From assembly GCA_950295325.1 (NCBI GenBank), contig OX485803.1:17422001-17486000 (forward strand): a stretch of 64,000 bases of DNA, in the 5' to 3' direction. Positions within the stretch are counted from its first letter, which is position 1. Each line of letters opens with the position of its first letter. The position numbers and the translations under genes were made by a program. Of this stretch, positions 25,123 through 37,879 are shown one piece after another. The notes beneath the pieces were generated by a model. The model was given only the letters and a program-made list of their open reading frames with translations. It was not told where the DNA came from and did not search any database. Origin of the DNA: Polytrichum commune. Lineage: Eukaryota > Streptophyta > Polytrichopsida > Polytrichales > Polytrichaceae.

Positions 25123-28100
25123 AATTCCAGGTACAAAGAGAGCCACCAATTCAGGAGGTTATGGGTAAGAAATTGAAGGAGCTCGAGGAACGAATGAAGC
25201 ATGAGACACCCGAATGGTCAAAGGAAGGCTGCCAACAACAACTGGAGCATGGATTAAAAGAAGGATGTGGGTTCAATCCACCACCCCACGTTCTTCCATA
25301 CCAATCAATAGGTGTGAAACGTCACCTGATAATTTGGCCTCTGAATTTAATTAATCCTTTTTCATACGATTCCACGTCATCGAGTCGCTCAAATCTTGAC
25401 TAATATCATCTAGATGCAAAGAAGATTGTATACTCCATGATTATGGTGCCTGCAAACAACAATTTATGATTGTGGTGCCTTTGATGTTGAGCAAGCGTTC
25501 ATGAATACCCTTCAGGGTTTAATGTCTTATAGGTGCTAACTCAACATTTAGCTAATGGTTCCTTAGATATTGATCCCAACGCACATTTCTATTGTTTAGG
25601 TCTTGCAAGTGGGTATAAACTGTAGAAATAAAGTTTAATTTTGCCACCCATGCTTGGTAGGCAATTGATTCAATGTTCTTATAGTTTGATGCATCAGGAA
25701 AGGTTGATTTGAAGCGTGATAGGTCGTTGCTTCCGGAAACCTTCCAATTTTTCAAAGTGCCACAGCATGGCCCTCATCCTCCAAAGCACAAAAAAGCGCC
25801 TCCGGCTCCACAAGAGGAGGACCCGCTCGGTGATAGTGTCGCGTTGCCATTGACACTCAAAAACACGTTCTGGAATGGAGAACGTTGGTGTAGCGTGGAC
25901 TTTTCGCCCCGAATGGCGGAGGTCTCCAACGGCTATCAACTACTCCATGAGGAGCTTCAAAAATCACAAATGCGATTAAAGAATTGCAGGTATGTATACG
26001 AATCGATCTCTTGAACGAAAACTAGGAATATGCTAACCAACACGAGGAGCTCAACTATGGGTTATAGCTAGTTGCCTTCATCAATCATGGGAGCGGCAAG
26101 TGGACACAACTATGCATAAAAACCCATAGTTTGACAACATGTGTATGTTAATGTTTATAACTAATGTGAGGAGGAATCAAGGTAAGCAAGACTTCAAGAT
26201 TTCATTTTATTGCTGGAGGGGGGAGGGCTACTACACCAATCACGCGGGGATATGACTATGGATCATAACTAACCTCTTCATAATCGTTAGAATGACGCCA
26301 CATCATCAAAGCTCCTGCTCACACCAGTTATGTAATATTAAAGTGATGATGTGCAGAGCATCGGTATAAAGACGCACATGTTAACAAATGAAAGTCATGA
26401 CATCGAATCAATCATAGTGAATCCCTAACAATAAAAATGATTTTCCTTCAAAGTCCGGGGGAGATTTTTTGGGCATAATCGGTTAAGATGTTAATGTTTC
26501 CAATACCAACCGGTTATATATATTGACATCTTTTGATTCTTCATTATGAATTTGAGGTATATTCTTGAATTCCTCTCGAACTCAACCAGTTGATCTGTAA
26601 CAAGTGGTCAGTTCTCCCCATTCAATCTTTTCCTTTTCTTTTAGATGCTTACGTATCAAGCTATGAGCAACTACAACAGTGAATGCACTATGTAAGTGTC
26701 GGAGATAACCTTGAGGTTGTACCAGCTTAACAAGGAGACAACTAGCCTACGCCTCAAGGTAGATGCAATCCACAAGTTTATGATGTAACTTAATAGAGTA
26801 TGTTATGCTTAGTAGTACACTAAAATAGACCAATTAGTGAATGTGGGAAATTAGTGAAGGTGATACTAGATTCCTTTGTGTTATGAAATTTATGCCATCA
26901 AAAGATTTAGGAAGCATTGTTCATCTTGGCACTGGCACTATTCACTCATAGCACCGACACTTGGGATGAAAATATTAACACTTGACATGAAGTACCGGCA
27001 CTTGCCACTATTCATTAAAGTATCGGCACTTGGCATTATTCACTGACAAGCATGTGGCACGTAAATGAACATATCTTCTTCATGGATTTAATGTCACTCA
27101 TGAGCAACTTAGCCTTCGGTAGCTTTGAAATTTGGCTAGATTGTGCATGTGACCTAAATCAGTACCACTCTCACGAATTGGTATATTTAGTGTGCTCAAA
27201 ACACAAGACACTCAATCATAAGACTAGCGTTAAGGGCTAATTAACCACCAAAGTGGATGAAATGGCCCGCGTAAAGGCGTGGCCCACCAAACCTATTCAT
27301 ACACTCTATATTGATGGATGGATAGATGGGTTGGGACCAGATTGGGAAGATTTTTCCTCGAAGGAATGCGTTTGGAGAAATCGAGAACGGAGAGCATCCA
27401 TTACCCACACTCTTCCTCCCAACGAAGTCACTCGGAGTTTCGCCCTTACATTCCACCACTTCCATTGAGCGACATCCCTCGCTACAACATGGAAGAACAA
27501 ATCGCGGAAAACAAGATGTTGCTTTCCTTGTATCGGGATGAAGCCAAGCGTACCACACGAGCCCCGAGGTTCACATTTTGCAGCTACGCCTCTTAAAAGT
27601 CCGAGTCCACCGCCGAAAGGTGGCAATAGCCCGTGGTTGAATAGGCTCTTCATTCATGCTTCCTTTCTCATGAAGTTGGCATATCGATCTGTCGATCTAT
27701 TTACAGTTCTAACTGCATTTCAAGAGTGATATAGAACAGAAGTATACTTAATTAGCGTCTAAATGATGTTGGCATCGTCACTCGCTTACGTGTGGGAGGT
27801 ATACCGTATGTGAAGCTTTGAGTTGTTTTCAGGACTCCTATGGCAACAAGTGGTTTGAAGGAGCCTAGCAGTGGTGGGTTACCTCCAAAGGCTTGTACGG
27901 AAAGAAGTATGAATCAACTAGAGTCTATATTACACAAAGGTTGTGTATTTGAGGATTTGCAAGCAAGGTTGAACACCGACTTAGTGGTTCAGCTCGTGAG
28001 CATCAAGTCCACTCGCGCTTACGTCTATGCACGAAACTACAGGAATTTGAAGGTGGTAAACACGATCATTACTAATAGCATGTTTACAATAGATTCATGC

Positions 28101-30121
28101 ACTATCAACATATGAGTCTAGGCAATCGTCCTATGTCGGTGGAAGAAATACACAAATCTATCCATGTGGTAAAAATTGTAGATTTTTCCTCATGATGTAG
28201 GACAAATTCTTGAGTGACACATGACAATTGTCCATAATTCATCTACTTGTAGTGATGGCTTGATATATAAATGTTGACTCATCTAGTGAGCACCTACAAA
28301 ATGTGAACATTTAGGTATTGAACCAAGAGTTGATGCACAATGAACTTTGGGAAGTCTACCAATCTCCGGAAACATGTGGTAAAGTGGACAAAACTTGGCA
28401 ATCAGTGGGCACCAAATCGTACACTGGCCAATGTTCCTTGCAATGTGCATATATATTAGCTTTAACATTAGCAACCTAACAATTTGAGGGCCCTTTGCAC
28501 ACATGCATATGACTGACAAATTGATGAGGCTTGAAGACTCATATGATGTATCTTTGATTTTAGCAAGTTTGTAGTATGGTCCTTGTTTTCCTTTCACAAC
28601 CTTTTAAAAAAAATTGGTTTTCATGCCCGCGGTATGTAGATGGTTGGCATGTGGGCGGGCAAAGAGGTGAGAATGCAGACCCGTGGGGAGGGAGGTCACA
28701 AAATACTTGAAGAAGGCTCCATCCCAAACAATATGCAAAACAAAGCCCACAAATTGTGTTGGGTACAATTAAAATGGGCAGTGGTGATGATCATTTAAAC
28801 TCTAAGTAGTTCCATGAGCAAACTAACTCCGTGCTTCTTCGTCACCAGGGTCTTCATAGTCCAAGAATGGCCGTGTGTGATTTGAAAGCCACTCCAAGAA
28901 TGACAGGAAGATTCCGACGCAAGTTGTTGAAGTACCCGTGGTTGGAGATCTTGATTCAGCTCATCCATCTCAATGGCCGACGGCCGTCCTCAACCGAGAT
29001 GTTCATTTTGGACTTCATCAGGTCCACCATTCAGGTACTTGTGATATACTTGTTTTTTTTGGGGGGGGGGGCACAAATTGAGAAAATCAATTGCAAAGGA
29101 AACCAAAGTACAACCAACCCGGGCGAGCCAGCGCAGCCCGAGTGGAAATCAAGATGATATATTTGTTCTTGCAAAAGCATTTCTCACTGTTAGTTAAACC
29201 TCATATGTGTTCCATGCATGTTAGAAAACGCCATTTGTTTTTAAGGCCAACACTAAAGAGTTATGGTCTTGACATGCGCCTAACCTTTGGGAAGCTGCAT
29301 TTTAAGGTTAATCCCTTGTTTTCAACATTGATTCAATTATGATTCAAGACAAAGGTTACGTAAGGTTTAAATCCATTGTTTTCAATGAGATGGGATGGAT
29401 ACGAACAATCCTACAAAGAAGAAAAGGAACCGACCTTGAAATCAAGCTCTCCAAAGTTAAGCCTACGTCAATGTCAACCACAGTGTGTCAAACGTGTGTA
29501 ACTCCCCCTTCAAAGAGACATTGATGTCTAGACATTGCATAAAATAAACTCGAGTATTGATCCATGCGTAGACAGAGATAAATTGTAACGAGAAAAGATA
29601 AACTCTATGATCTCTCTCTCTCACTCTCACACACACACACACAGGCACAATGCTCTCTGACTTTCTCACTACACTTGATACAAAATTTCTGATATCTTCG
29701 AATTGTTTCATAAACATCGATGCAGCGGGTAGGTAGATTCGGTGCAAACGAGTTGGGGGACTTGGTGCGAGCTCTTCAACTTGGGAAATATGATATAAAT
29801 ACGAGAGCCGTGCGTGGTGCACTACACGTTGTGAAGGAGGCATTGCACTTGACAGACAAGGACTTGCTCACGAATTTGCTCCAAGTGAGGAATGCGACGT
29901 TGCCTCGGTGGCTTGAAGCACAAGCAAGTGTGGTGGGCAGGGTGGCGCGCAAATTGCAGACTCATATCTTCCCAATGTGCAAGCTCAATCGGCCTAACGC
30001 ATACAACCAAGCACCCACCACAACCGCAAAGTCCTCACGCTCAAATTCGTCTATGTCGTCCCGAACGCCAACCAAGTATGCACGGGTAGTTGCTTCCTTG
30101 AGTATGCCAAAGGAAAAGTGA
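25123..30121 (+). CDS. Unrecognised gene with at least six exons (C-terminal ~500 residues visible)
   Basis: The exons are 25123 (or 25131)-25311, 25698-25989, 27341-27568, 27833-28052, 28849-29034 and 29726-30121 (stop TGA). Every donor starts GT, every acceptor ends AG, and the phases join without a break (1, 2, 2, 0, 0), giving one frame of about 500 codons. In order, the protein shows a charged helix (GKKLKELEERMKHE), a proline-rich stretch (HGPHPPKHKKAPPAPQEEDP), a patch with NTFWNGERWCSVDFSP, then NMEEQIAENKMLLSLYRDEA, a helical segment LEILIQLIHLNGRRP..EMFILDFIRS, and a last exon LGDLVRALQLGKYDINTRAV with a serine/threonine-rich basic tail. No signal peptide or membrane segment is visible. 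The first exon or exons upstream were not found. I do not recognise the family. Phase agreement over five introns is strong evidence of a real gene, present or recent. Confidence 0.6.
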
Positions 30122-30694
30122 ATCATGGTGATTTTGGTCTCACCCATGGCTCAAATGTGCTATTGATCTTGGGATATATTGTATAATACACTTCCACTCA
30201 TTTTGCATGTTCGGTTTGTTTTGTATGAATTTGCGTTGACATCATGTGCTAGCATGTAGTGCGCACCACATCAACAATATGTCGGTATGATAGATAGGTG
30301 AATGCATGCTCTCAACATCGGCAATAGTGATATCAAAGGACCCTACCCATGTGTATCAAAATTATAATACTAGTCAAATATTGATATTCGATGAGTATGT
30401 CAAAGTGAGAGAATCTTTGTATACGTGAGTTATTATTTGGGTTAGTACCATTCTAAACCATAAGAATACTAAAGTGATTTTGCCTAAGTATCAAGGTTCG
30501 TACATGGTTCACAAACCCAAATGGTATTGAAAATATAAATATTGTCAAGTACTCGTACCCAAATGGTATCGAAAAAACTAAAATTCTCATAATAAAACAT
30601 AATTCTTTAAGAAGAAAACGAATACCAACACTGGTGTGCACTTGCATCGTTGACAAGAGTAGTTTTAAAAAGACCGTGAGTGACCTTTGTTGAA

Positions 30695-31860
30695 ATACAG
30701 TATGAATGTGGGGAATATCGGGAATACTACATGAAATATTGTCAGTCCCACATAACATTGTTATGGATCTGAATAATGTTATATACGGTAGTTTGAAATT
30801 GTCAAGCAATCACAAATTTGATTCAAGAGGCATTGGAGCTTATCTGAGGTTAGTCGGGACAGACTCTCCCAATGCTCTGAAGGGGTCGATGCAAGATTAA
30901 CTTTTCAACATTGAACCTTGTATAAATTTAAGGCAGCAAGTTTGCAACCCTTAAGAAGGCTCCTCAAGGAGTGCACTATTCATTAAAACCAAGCATCACG
31001 TGCATGCATGCCCCTTATTAAAATACCCCTGTATACATTTTATTTTTGCTAAAATCAAGCAATATACTTACAAATCTCATTGCTTCAAAATACATTTCCA
31101 TACGTACACAAAGGTCCAAAAAAAATACAGAAATTGTATATAACATGTGTACAAATGTTTGGAAATGCAAAAATATGGCCCTATTATATGTATAATATCA
31201 AATCATGGATTTTTAATTATAAAGTCGTTACTTAGTGGATGAAAAAACACATGATTCTTGGTCTAGGTCTGACTTGAACGCGTAAACGCGTAAATGTTTA
31301 CTTTACATATATTTTTCTATAGCCTCATGTATATCTACTTCTTGCTTAATAGCAATATGTCTCTTGTACGTACATTTTGTACATGCTTGTTTTAAATAAT
31401 ACCCCTTTTGTGCACCCACGTGTATAAATACAGTACTTGAACAGTGCACTCCCTGGGGAAGGCTCTACAAGTCTTTTTGATGAAACCTCATTTTAGTTAT
31501 CCTCAATATGATTGATGGATTATGCAAGCTAGGATGGTTTAAAGAAGAAATAAAAGTAAATACACAGATACTTAAAAAAAATGAACAACAAATTATACAG
31601 TGTAGTACTAGCACATGATTATCACTCTTCTCTTGACTACCGCATGGTTCAATGGATGGAACTCCAATGATAAGTGGATCACCTGGTTTTAGATGGGGCA
31701 ACTCTTGTCATTGTTTTATAGGTTCTTCAATTTTGTAATCATCGTACCTATGGGACTTGATAATCCCCCCATTTCCAGAAAACTTTTACATCTAACAAAA
31801 GATATCTAGTCACAAATTTCCTCCCCCCCCCCCCCCCCCCATCTTGATGGAGGTGGCAAT
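30695..31860. other. Intergenic, with a MITE half-copy and a C18 tract
   Basis: The part at 30695-30786 matches one arm of the hairpin element at 48411-48547 ('aatattgtcag', 'cataacattgttatggat', 'gaataatgttat'). A run of 18 C lies at 31823-31840. No gene is visible. Confidence 0.5.
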
Positions 31861-33200
31861 ATCGCAAGTTCAAGAGTGTAAAACGTCCCCACAAACACAC
31901 GCATGGGCTATCCTAATATCCTTTGTTTTGAGCTCGATGTCATTCTTCTTGCAATTATCCAATATATTCAACCACTCTCCTGTAACATAAATATCGTTAC
32001 CGATGGTTTCAATAATATATATCTCCTCACCAACCATATTGACACCCTTTCTCACAAAATAATCACCCAGACAAACTCCTAATCTTTATCATTATTGCCT
32101 ACGTCTAAAACACGAAGATGACATTACAATTCACAAAAAGTACACGCCCATATGCATATCATTGGTAACAACAAGGTTGATAAGCTTGCCAAACAAGGAT
32201 ATTTAGTAATCTCAATCCCCTTTATCCCTTTCCAGCTGATCAGCTATCACATTCCCTATTGGCCAGCTAGGACCCTTACATCAACCCAACATGACGGTTT
32301 TATTCGTAACTTAAAAAGGTATATTGAAAGAGATTATCTTAATTCACCACCTCACATTGCTACGCTTACAATGGTTTCACCTATTTTGGGGAACACAAAG
32401 CTAACCTTCAATGTTGAATTGCACAACACTCAAACTCCAATATGGTCAATATATGGGTAAATTCTAGAAGCAAGAAAATCCTTGACATCTGAATTCCCCC
32501 ACTATGCCACCTATGATGTCTTGATGAATATGATATTTGCCTTCATAATCTTTCATGTTGCATCAACGCACATTTTAATAACCTCCAAACTAGTAGACAC
32601 AATAAATCATCCATGCCATTGTCAAAACACTCCTTGCCCACCCCTCCACCATACATTTTGCTCTCATACAAGCCAACATTCAAGATCACAAATACCTCGA
32701 AAACACCATCCTTCTTGGCTCCTTCCCAATACATGCTATTGTCCTAAATGTACCTATCTCACTCATTTGCACCCATATATCCTATGTGTTCAAGGTAAGT
32801 CAACCACCACAAAACCCCCATTTTTTCCGTCCCTAAACCTCACTCACCAATTCATCAAATTCACAAATCGCAACAACCGCTTCTCACCAGCGGCTACTGC
32901 TCCTAAATAAATAAATAAATGATATACTTACTCCACACTCACAACACTTGGTTAAAACACAAGACCGCCTATGATCCTCACGGTTGGCATCCAAGGCATT
33001 ATTCATAATCCCTCTATCAATTATCTCAAAGACATGAACATCCCCACAACAAACATTGAAGTCCTCATGGAAAGTATTTCACTTAGCGCTATCAAATACC
33101 TCATGTATATTGTTTTAAATATCCAAAAACTTGACAAGAAACAAGCCCCATCCCTTTGGATTGGTCCTCCAATTTCTCTTGGGGCCCATCTATCCACTAA
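31860..33200 (+). pseudogene. 3' part of a non-LTR (LINE) retrotransposon: RNase H and C-terminal domain
   Basis: RNase H motifs appear in order in broken frames: CFELDVILLAII (acidic E), then INIVTDGFNNIYLLTN (acidic D), then, after a gap with stops, IIGNNKVDKLAKQG (the G-N-x-x-x-D-x-L-A motif with the last catalytic Asp) at 32152-32200. Downstream are pieces typical of the C-terminal part of plant LINE ORF2: HHPSWLLPNTCYCP, HPYILCVQG, then LTVGIQGIIHNPSINYLKDM and SAIKYLMYIVLNIQKLDKKQ. The frame is interrupted by several stops. The reverse transcriptase and endonuclease parts are absent, as expected for a 5'-truncated insertion. Confidence 0.65.
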
Positions 33201-33835
33201 TAGGCATTACACCATTACCCTTTTCCCTTTTCACTCGAAAGAGTAAGGGAATGGCAAACAAACCAATGTTGAATTTGCTATACTGGTGTCTCTTTTCTTT
33301 TCTTTTCTTTCATACCTAGGGCTATAATCACATGTCATCTTTTATGGGTCTAAATCAATGCCAGTCTAGTACATAGGCGAATCTATGGTATCAATTACCA
33401 AAATCAATGATGGTATCAAAGAATTCACATGCGAGCATCGAAATCATAATACCCTTCAAATCTTGATATTTGGTGGGCATCCCAAAGTGAGAGAATTTTT
33501 GTATACACAAGTTATCATTTGTGTCAATATTGGCATTCTAGATCATCTGAAATACAAGGGCAACTTTACCTTGGTACAAAGGTTTTTGCAAGGTATGTAG
33601 ACCCAAATGGTATTGGAAACAAGGATGCCATCAAATGCTCATATCCTACCAATATCCAAAAATGTGAAAATTACCTCGTTATAGATGCCCAAATGGTATC
33701 AAAAAATGTCAATACCATATCAATATAAGTTTGGGACTTGGATTCATGTTGCCGCACATCTAGGAGAAAACAAAAATATACTCGTATGTCACATGGATGA
33801 TCAAAGTACCAAGTATGTGCACTAGCATCCGAGGG

Positions 33836-34081
33836 GGCTAGGGATTCGTGGCACTCAAGTAAAATCATCCATCCAAGATATCGTGGATGAAGTGGCTCCA
33901 ATAAAAAAAGCCCCCCTATGGGGTTGAGGGCCGATTCATTCGAATGTGGCGTCACTAGACTAATTCGGGGCCTTTGACTCTATTTCCGGAATCAAATTGC
34001 CCAAAAATAGCCATTTAGATGATTCCTGTGTTTTTTTCATCCGCACGGATGATTTTACTTGAGTGCCACGAATCCCCGGCC
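33836..34081. repeat. 246-bp foldback MITE with 35-nt arms
   Basis: The left arm 33836-33870 and right arm 34047-34081 are inverted copies sharing GATTCGTGGCACTCAAGTAA, with about three mismatches, all in the outer bases. The spacer is 176 bp and non-coding. The frames across it are translations of the repeat. Confidence 0.75.
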
Positions 34082-35439
34082 ATCCGGGGGCACCCATGTT
34101 GCATATTTGTACATGTACCTTCAATTACACTATGGTATTCAGCCGACTTGGAAAGTGCACTTGAATAATCACTTGACTTTAGATAGCATTGCTAATGATA
34201 CAATCACCCAAAAATGGAAGCCCAAGGTGGTGCAAATAAACATTTTCGGACACTTGCGGTTGGCATATTTTGAGGACAACTCATGGCCGACCCTTTAACT
34301 TTGTACTAGAACATGTTGTTTGTTCCACATCGTGGATCTGAACAGTTCAAATCATGCCATGAAGAAGGAATTTTTCTTAGATATGCAGTGCACCTCATGT
34401 TGTAGATGCATCTCAGGTGCATGTACCATCATGTTATTCGTGAAAATTACAAATCTAGAGTAATTATTTGACCAAATTGCTTTTCAAAATATGCATAATT
34501 GAAGGTTCCCAACATTTGTTCTCGTTTCTTTTCCCGAGCATCAATATGTTTTGCCTTCTACATGTGTTAAAGACAAGAAAATAACTCTCACATGCATTAG
34601 TGTTTTTGGACACGTCTATTATCCATGGTTCCTAAAGTCCTAGTTGCAAGTATAATTTGGTTTGATAAATTTAATGCAATCACTTCATATTGAATGTAAC
34701 CCAAAGAAATGGTTTAAGATTGAAAACCGAGATGGAGAACCACCAACTAATGGTTTTGTAATGTATTCATAAGTGCAATTATGAAATGAATTGATGTCTA
34801 CCAAAATCAACAATTGGAAATTATTGACTTCTTCCATCGTTACTTTTCACAACAGCCATAAAATTGAAGCAAACATGTATGATTCAGTTATTTATCTTAA
34901 TAATTGGAAACATGTATTTGAGTGGTGTACGGTTAGGTGAGGATTTAAGAATGAACACCAAAAAGACGTGTAAGTACAAGAGATTGGATTGCATGCAATT
35001 GTTTTTGTTACATGTTCTATCATCAGTACCATAATTGGAAACACCATTTATGATCATCTAAAATGTTTTTTAAAAGAAATCCTTGGCTGACTAGAAGGAT
35101 TTTCTAGTGACTTCCAAAGTTCAAGGGGAAAATTGATAGGGCCTTGCTAAGTAAACTAGGAAAGCTATAATGATATCTATATTTTTGATACATACTCCAG
35201 TCTCATTGTAGTATATGTCTTTATGGTGTCCATTCTTAACCACAAGCCTTGCATATATACCACTCAACAACATGTGTCTAATTGAGAAGAGTGATCAATA
35301 AAGTAAATGTGCTTGTTGCAAGCATTGCCAATTTCACAAACCCAATATGACCATTGAGCTTTGGAATTGAAACTCATTCTACTAGCGTGAGGAAGAATGT
35401 CATTGAGAAATTTCCAACCAAAATTTATATGCTCCTGAA
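34082..35439. other. Intergenic, no gene seen
   Basis: Copies of the dispersed repeat occur at 34917-34985 (plus) and 35215-35280 (minus). There is no supported coding region. Confidence 0.5.
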
Positions 35440-36720
35440 AATTTCTAGTCAAAGTGCAAAACTACGATTCATAAATCGGTTGTGTAGGACACACTTCGAG
35501 GCTCATATGTGCTTAGAAGGACATTTATATTGCCGATTCAAGTGCCAAACGGTGTGTAGAAGGAAACTGCATTCAAACCAACATGTGTTGTGTTGAAAAC
35601 TTTGGCTACAAGGCACCTATTAAATTGGAAGTGGTATAGTTCAAGATGATCCTAAATTGTTGGGTGATAGTGGAAAGGTACCCATTTCCGAATGGAGTGG
35701 TTGGCGGTTCGATTCCCGCCATGAAATCTTCTCCCTACTTGACGGAAAAACTAGCTAGGTAAGTAGGAAGCCAAGAGTCCACCCACCACAAGGTAAGCAG
35801 TAAACCCCCCCCTGCACCAAGAGGATTCTTGAGTAGGGTAGGACCAACGGGCTCAAATTCACGTCGGACTGCCCAACGTTGGTTATTTAATATTTAATAT
35901 GGAAGTGGTATCAATGGCTAACCAACAATGGTAACTACCTACCCACTCCATCAACCTACCAAGGAGGTTGGCCACGGCATGACCATGTCTTAAGTGGCCC
36001 ACTCCCATGTGCCAAAGTGCAAATTCCATGATTTATGAGGTGGTTATGGAAGGCCGGGGGGGACCCATTTTGAGGTTTACATGTGCTCATAATGACAATT
36101 GTATGTGCTTATTCAAGTGCTAGACAGTGTGTAAAAAATTGGTCTACTGCATTCAAACAAATGTGTGTTGCATTTAAACATTTGCCTATGAGGCACTTAT
36201 TGGACATATGGAAGTGGTATTAATAACCATCCAACGTGGGTATTGACTTACCTACCCACTCCATCAACTTACCAAACATGGCGGCCACAACATGATCGTG
36301 TCCCTAATGCTCCAATCTCTTGTGCCAAAGTGCAAATTCCATGATTCATAAAGTGGTTGTGTACAAACCCAATTTAAAGTTCATATATGCATGTTTCAAT
36401 GATACTTCTATGCCCTATGTGTAAGAGAATAATCCACCACATTCAAACAAGCATATAATGTATTTGAAACTATGCCTATGAGGTACATATTGGATATGTA
36501 TGGAAGTGGTCTTGATAACCGACCAACTTTGGTACCTACCTATTCACTCCATTAACCTACAAAGCATGCCAATGAAGGCAAGACCGTGTCTTACATGGCA
36601 AAGTCCCGTGTGTCAAAGTGCAAACCCCATTGCTTATGAAGTGGTCGTGTAGGTTCACATGTGCTTATATTGATACTTCTATGTGTCCTACAAGGTGTAA
36701 ACGAACAGTCCACTATACCA
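35440..36720 (+). repeat. Tandem array of ~290-310-bp monomers
   Basis: The landmark 'gtgcaaa..c(c)atg/att' recurs at about 35455, 36018, 36330 and 36618. Correcting for the 274 bp added by the SINE insertion gives spacings of about 289, 312 and 288 bp. Each monomer also holds 'ggaagtggtat', 'cactccatcaacctac' and 'gcattcaaacaa'-like words. It is non-coding, diverged by roughly 15-25%, and may be a small local satellite. Confidence 0.7.
35638..35899 (+). mobile_element. tRNA-derived SINE with 12-bp target-site duplication
   Basis: The 262-bp insertion sits inside one monomer of the tandem array and is flanked by perfect 12-bp duplications tggaagtggtat at 35626-35637 and 35900-35911; other monomers have this word once. 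Pol III promoter boxes are present: A box TAGTGGAAAGG at 35668-35678 and B box GGTTCGATTCC at 35706-35716, spaced like a tRNA gene. The 3' end is AT-rich ('ttatttaatatttaata'). It encodes no protein and would have been mobilised by a LINE. Confidence 0.85.
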
Positions 36721-36783
36721 TAACAAGCATATGGTAGACCCTTATGTTTGGTTACTTTTTATTCATTAGGGCATTTATATATG

Positions 36784-36900
36784 AGTGTAGGTGGTTTGGT
36801 GTGGCTCCAAGAATGGATACCAAGAAGACATGTGTTCAAAACATGTTGGATTGTGTGCTCAAAATATGATAACCATTGTAGGCTCAATAATCACCATAAT
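36784..36900 (+). repeat. Best copy of a dispersed repeat family
   Basis: The core words are 'ggtgtggctccaagaatgga', 'taccaagaagacatgtgtt' and 'gattg.gtgctcaaaatatgataaccattc/g'. Other copies, diverged, lie at 45681-45790 and 34917-34985 and 13273-13345 (plus), and at 1053-1102, 23875-23925 and 35215-35280 (minus). There is no coding potential or obvious terminal inverted repeat; the class is unknown. Confidence 0.6.
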
Positions 36901-37239
36901 TGGGGTGGAGGGGGACCTATATGACATTTAATGAGCACAAAGATTTTCCCTTTGATAATGAATAAGACATTTGTAGGAGCTCTGAAAACTATGAGGAAAG
37001 TCGCTATGAATTAATTTGGAGTTCCTAACCATGGCATGTTCGCCAAAAAAAAAAACGGAGAAATAGGCTAGTCAACAAAAATGGAGAAGCATGCTAGTTG
37101 GCAAAAAGTAACCATTTAAGGCCCATCTACCTTATTTTTGTTTTAAGCTTTTGGATATATGAAAAAGGCCTCCACCATCCACCAATATTGGTACCTACCT
37201 ACCTACCTACCTATCACTTGCCATATTTTTCATCCACAA

Positions 37240-37407
37240 ATGACATCATTCATAATTCCCAAATTATGTCCATGAGGTGATTGGTTATGAATTAGATAAC
37301 CAATTGGAGTAGACAGACGAGTCGTCATCCACTCTCCTCGTATTGGTTATTTAGTTCATAATTGATTAGCTCATGGAGATAATATGGGAATTATGGATGA
37401 TATCATG
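37240..37407. repeat. 168-bp hairpin MITE
   Basis: Arms 37240-37305 and 37341-37407 are inverted copies at about 85% identity (left 'atcattcataattccc', right 'gggaattatggatgat'). The loop is 35-37 nt. A (CCTA)n-like run precedes it at 37195-37212. It is non-coding. Confidence 0.7.
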
Positions 37408-37879
37408 TCTCCAAGGATTAAGAGTTCTGACAATTTTTGATATGTAACCCTTATACTCTTGGATGAGTGATTGGTTACGATTAGTGTTCAAGATTGAAGT
37501 CTTCAATGCCCTTCAAATGTGATTTGGCCCTTCAAAATATACATTTCTCAAAACAAACCTTCATAACACAACCTCGAAATTGAAAATGAAGACGTCACTC
37601 GAAGTCCTCAATACAATTTGCCTGCCACAAGAATCAACAAACTTGGGCCATTGTCACTACAAGAAGTGGAGTTAGATGGTTGATACGTAATTCTTTACAT
37701 TGTACTGGAAACATGTACCCATATAATTCATGCACAAGTTTAATATGAGTTTTGTATTTCATTTTTATATTCTTGGATTAAGGTCTTGGATTTGAAGCGG
37801 CCCTTCAGCTGAAAGGCTGAAATTTGAGAGCCTTTCAGAATGAAACTCATATGAGGGCTTCAACCTTGAACATTGGTTA

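Larger units (their letters stand above)
30350..33730 (+). repeat. Dispersed repeat, two copies in the same orientation (30350-30600 and 33430-33730)
   Basis: Both copies contain, in the same order, 'caaagtgagagaat..ttgtatac', 'gttat.atttg.gt' and two or more units of 'acccaaatggtat(t/c)g'. They are diverged but collinear over about 250 bp. Neither codes for a recognisable protein. The interval between them holds the LINE remnant and other DNA and is not itself part of the repeat. Confidence 0.5.

Noticed and set aside
35668-35716. A tRNA gene
   Set aside because: The A and B boxes are present, but there is no full cloverleaf, and a 12-bp target duplication surrounds a longer body; it is a SINE.
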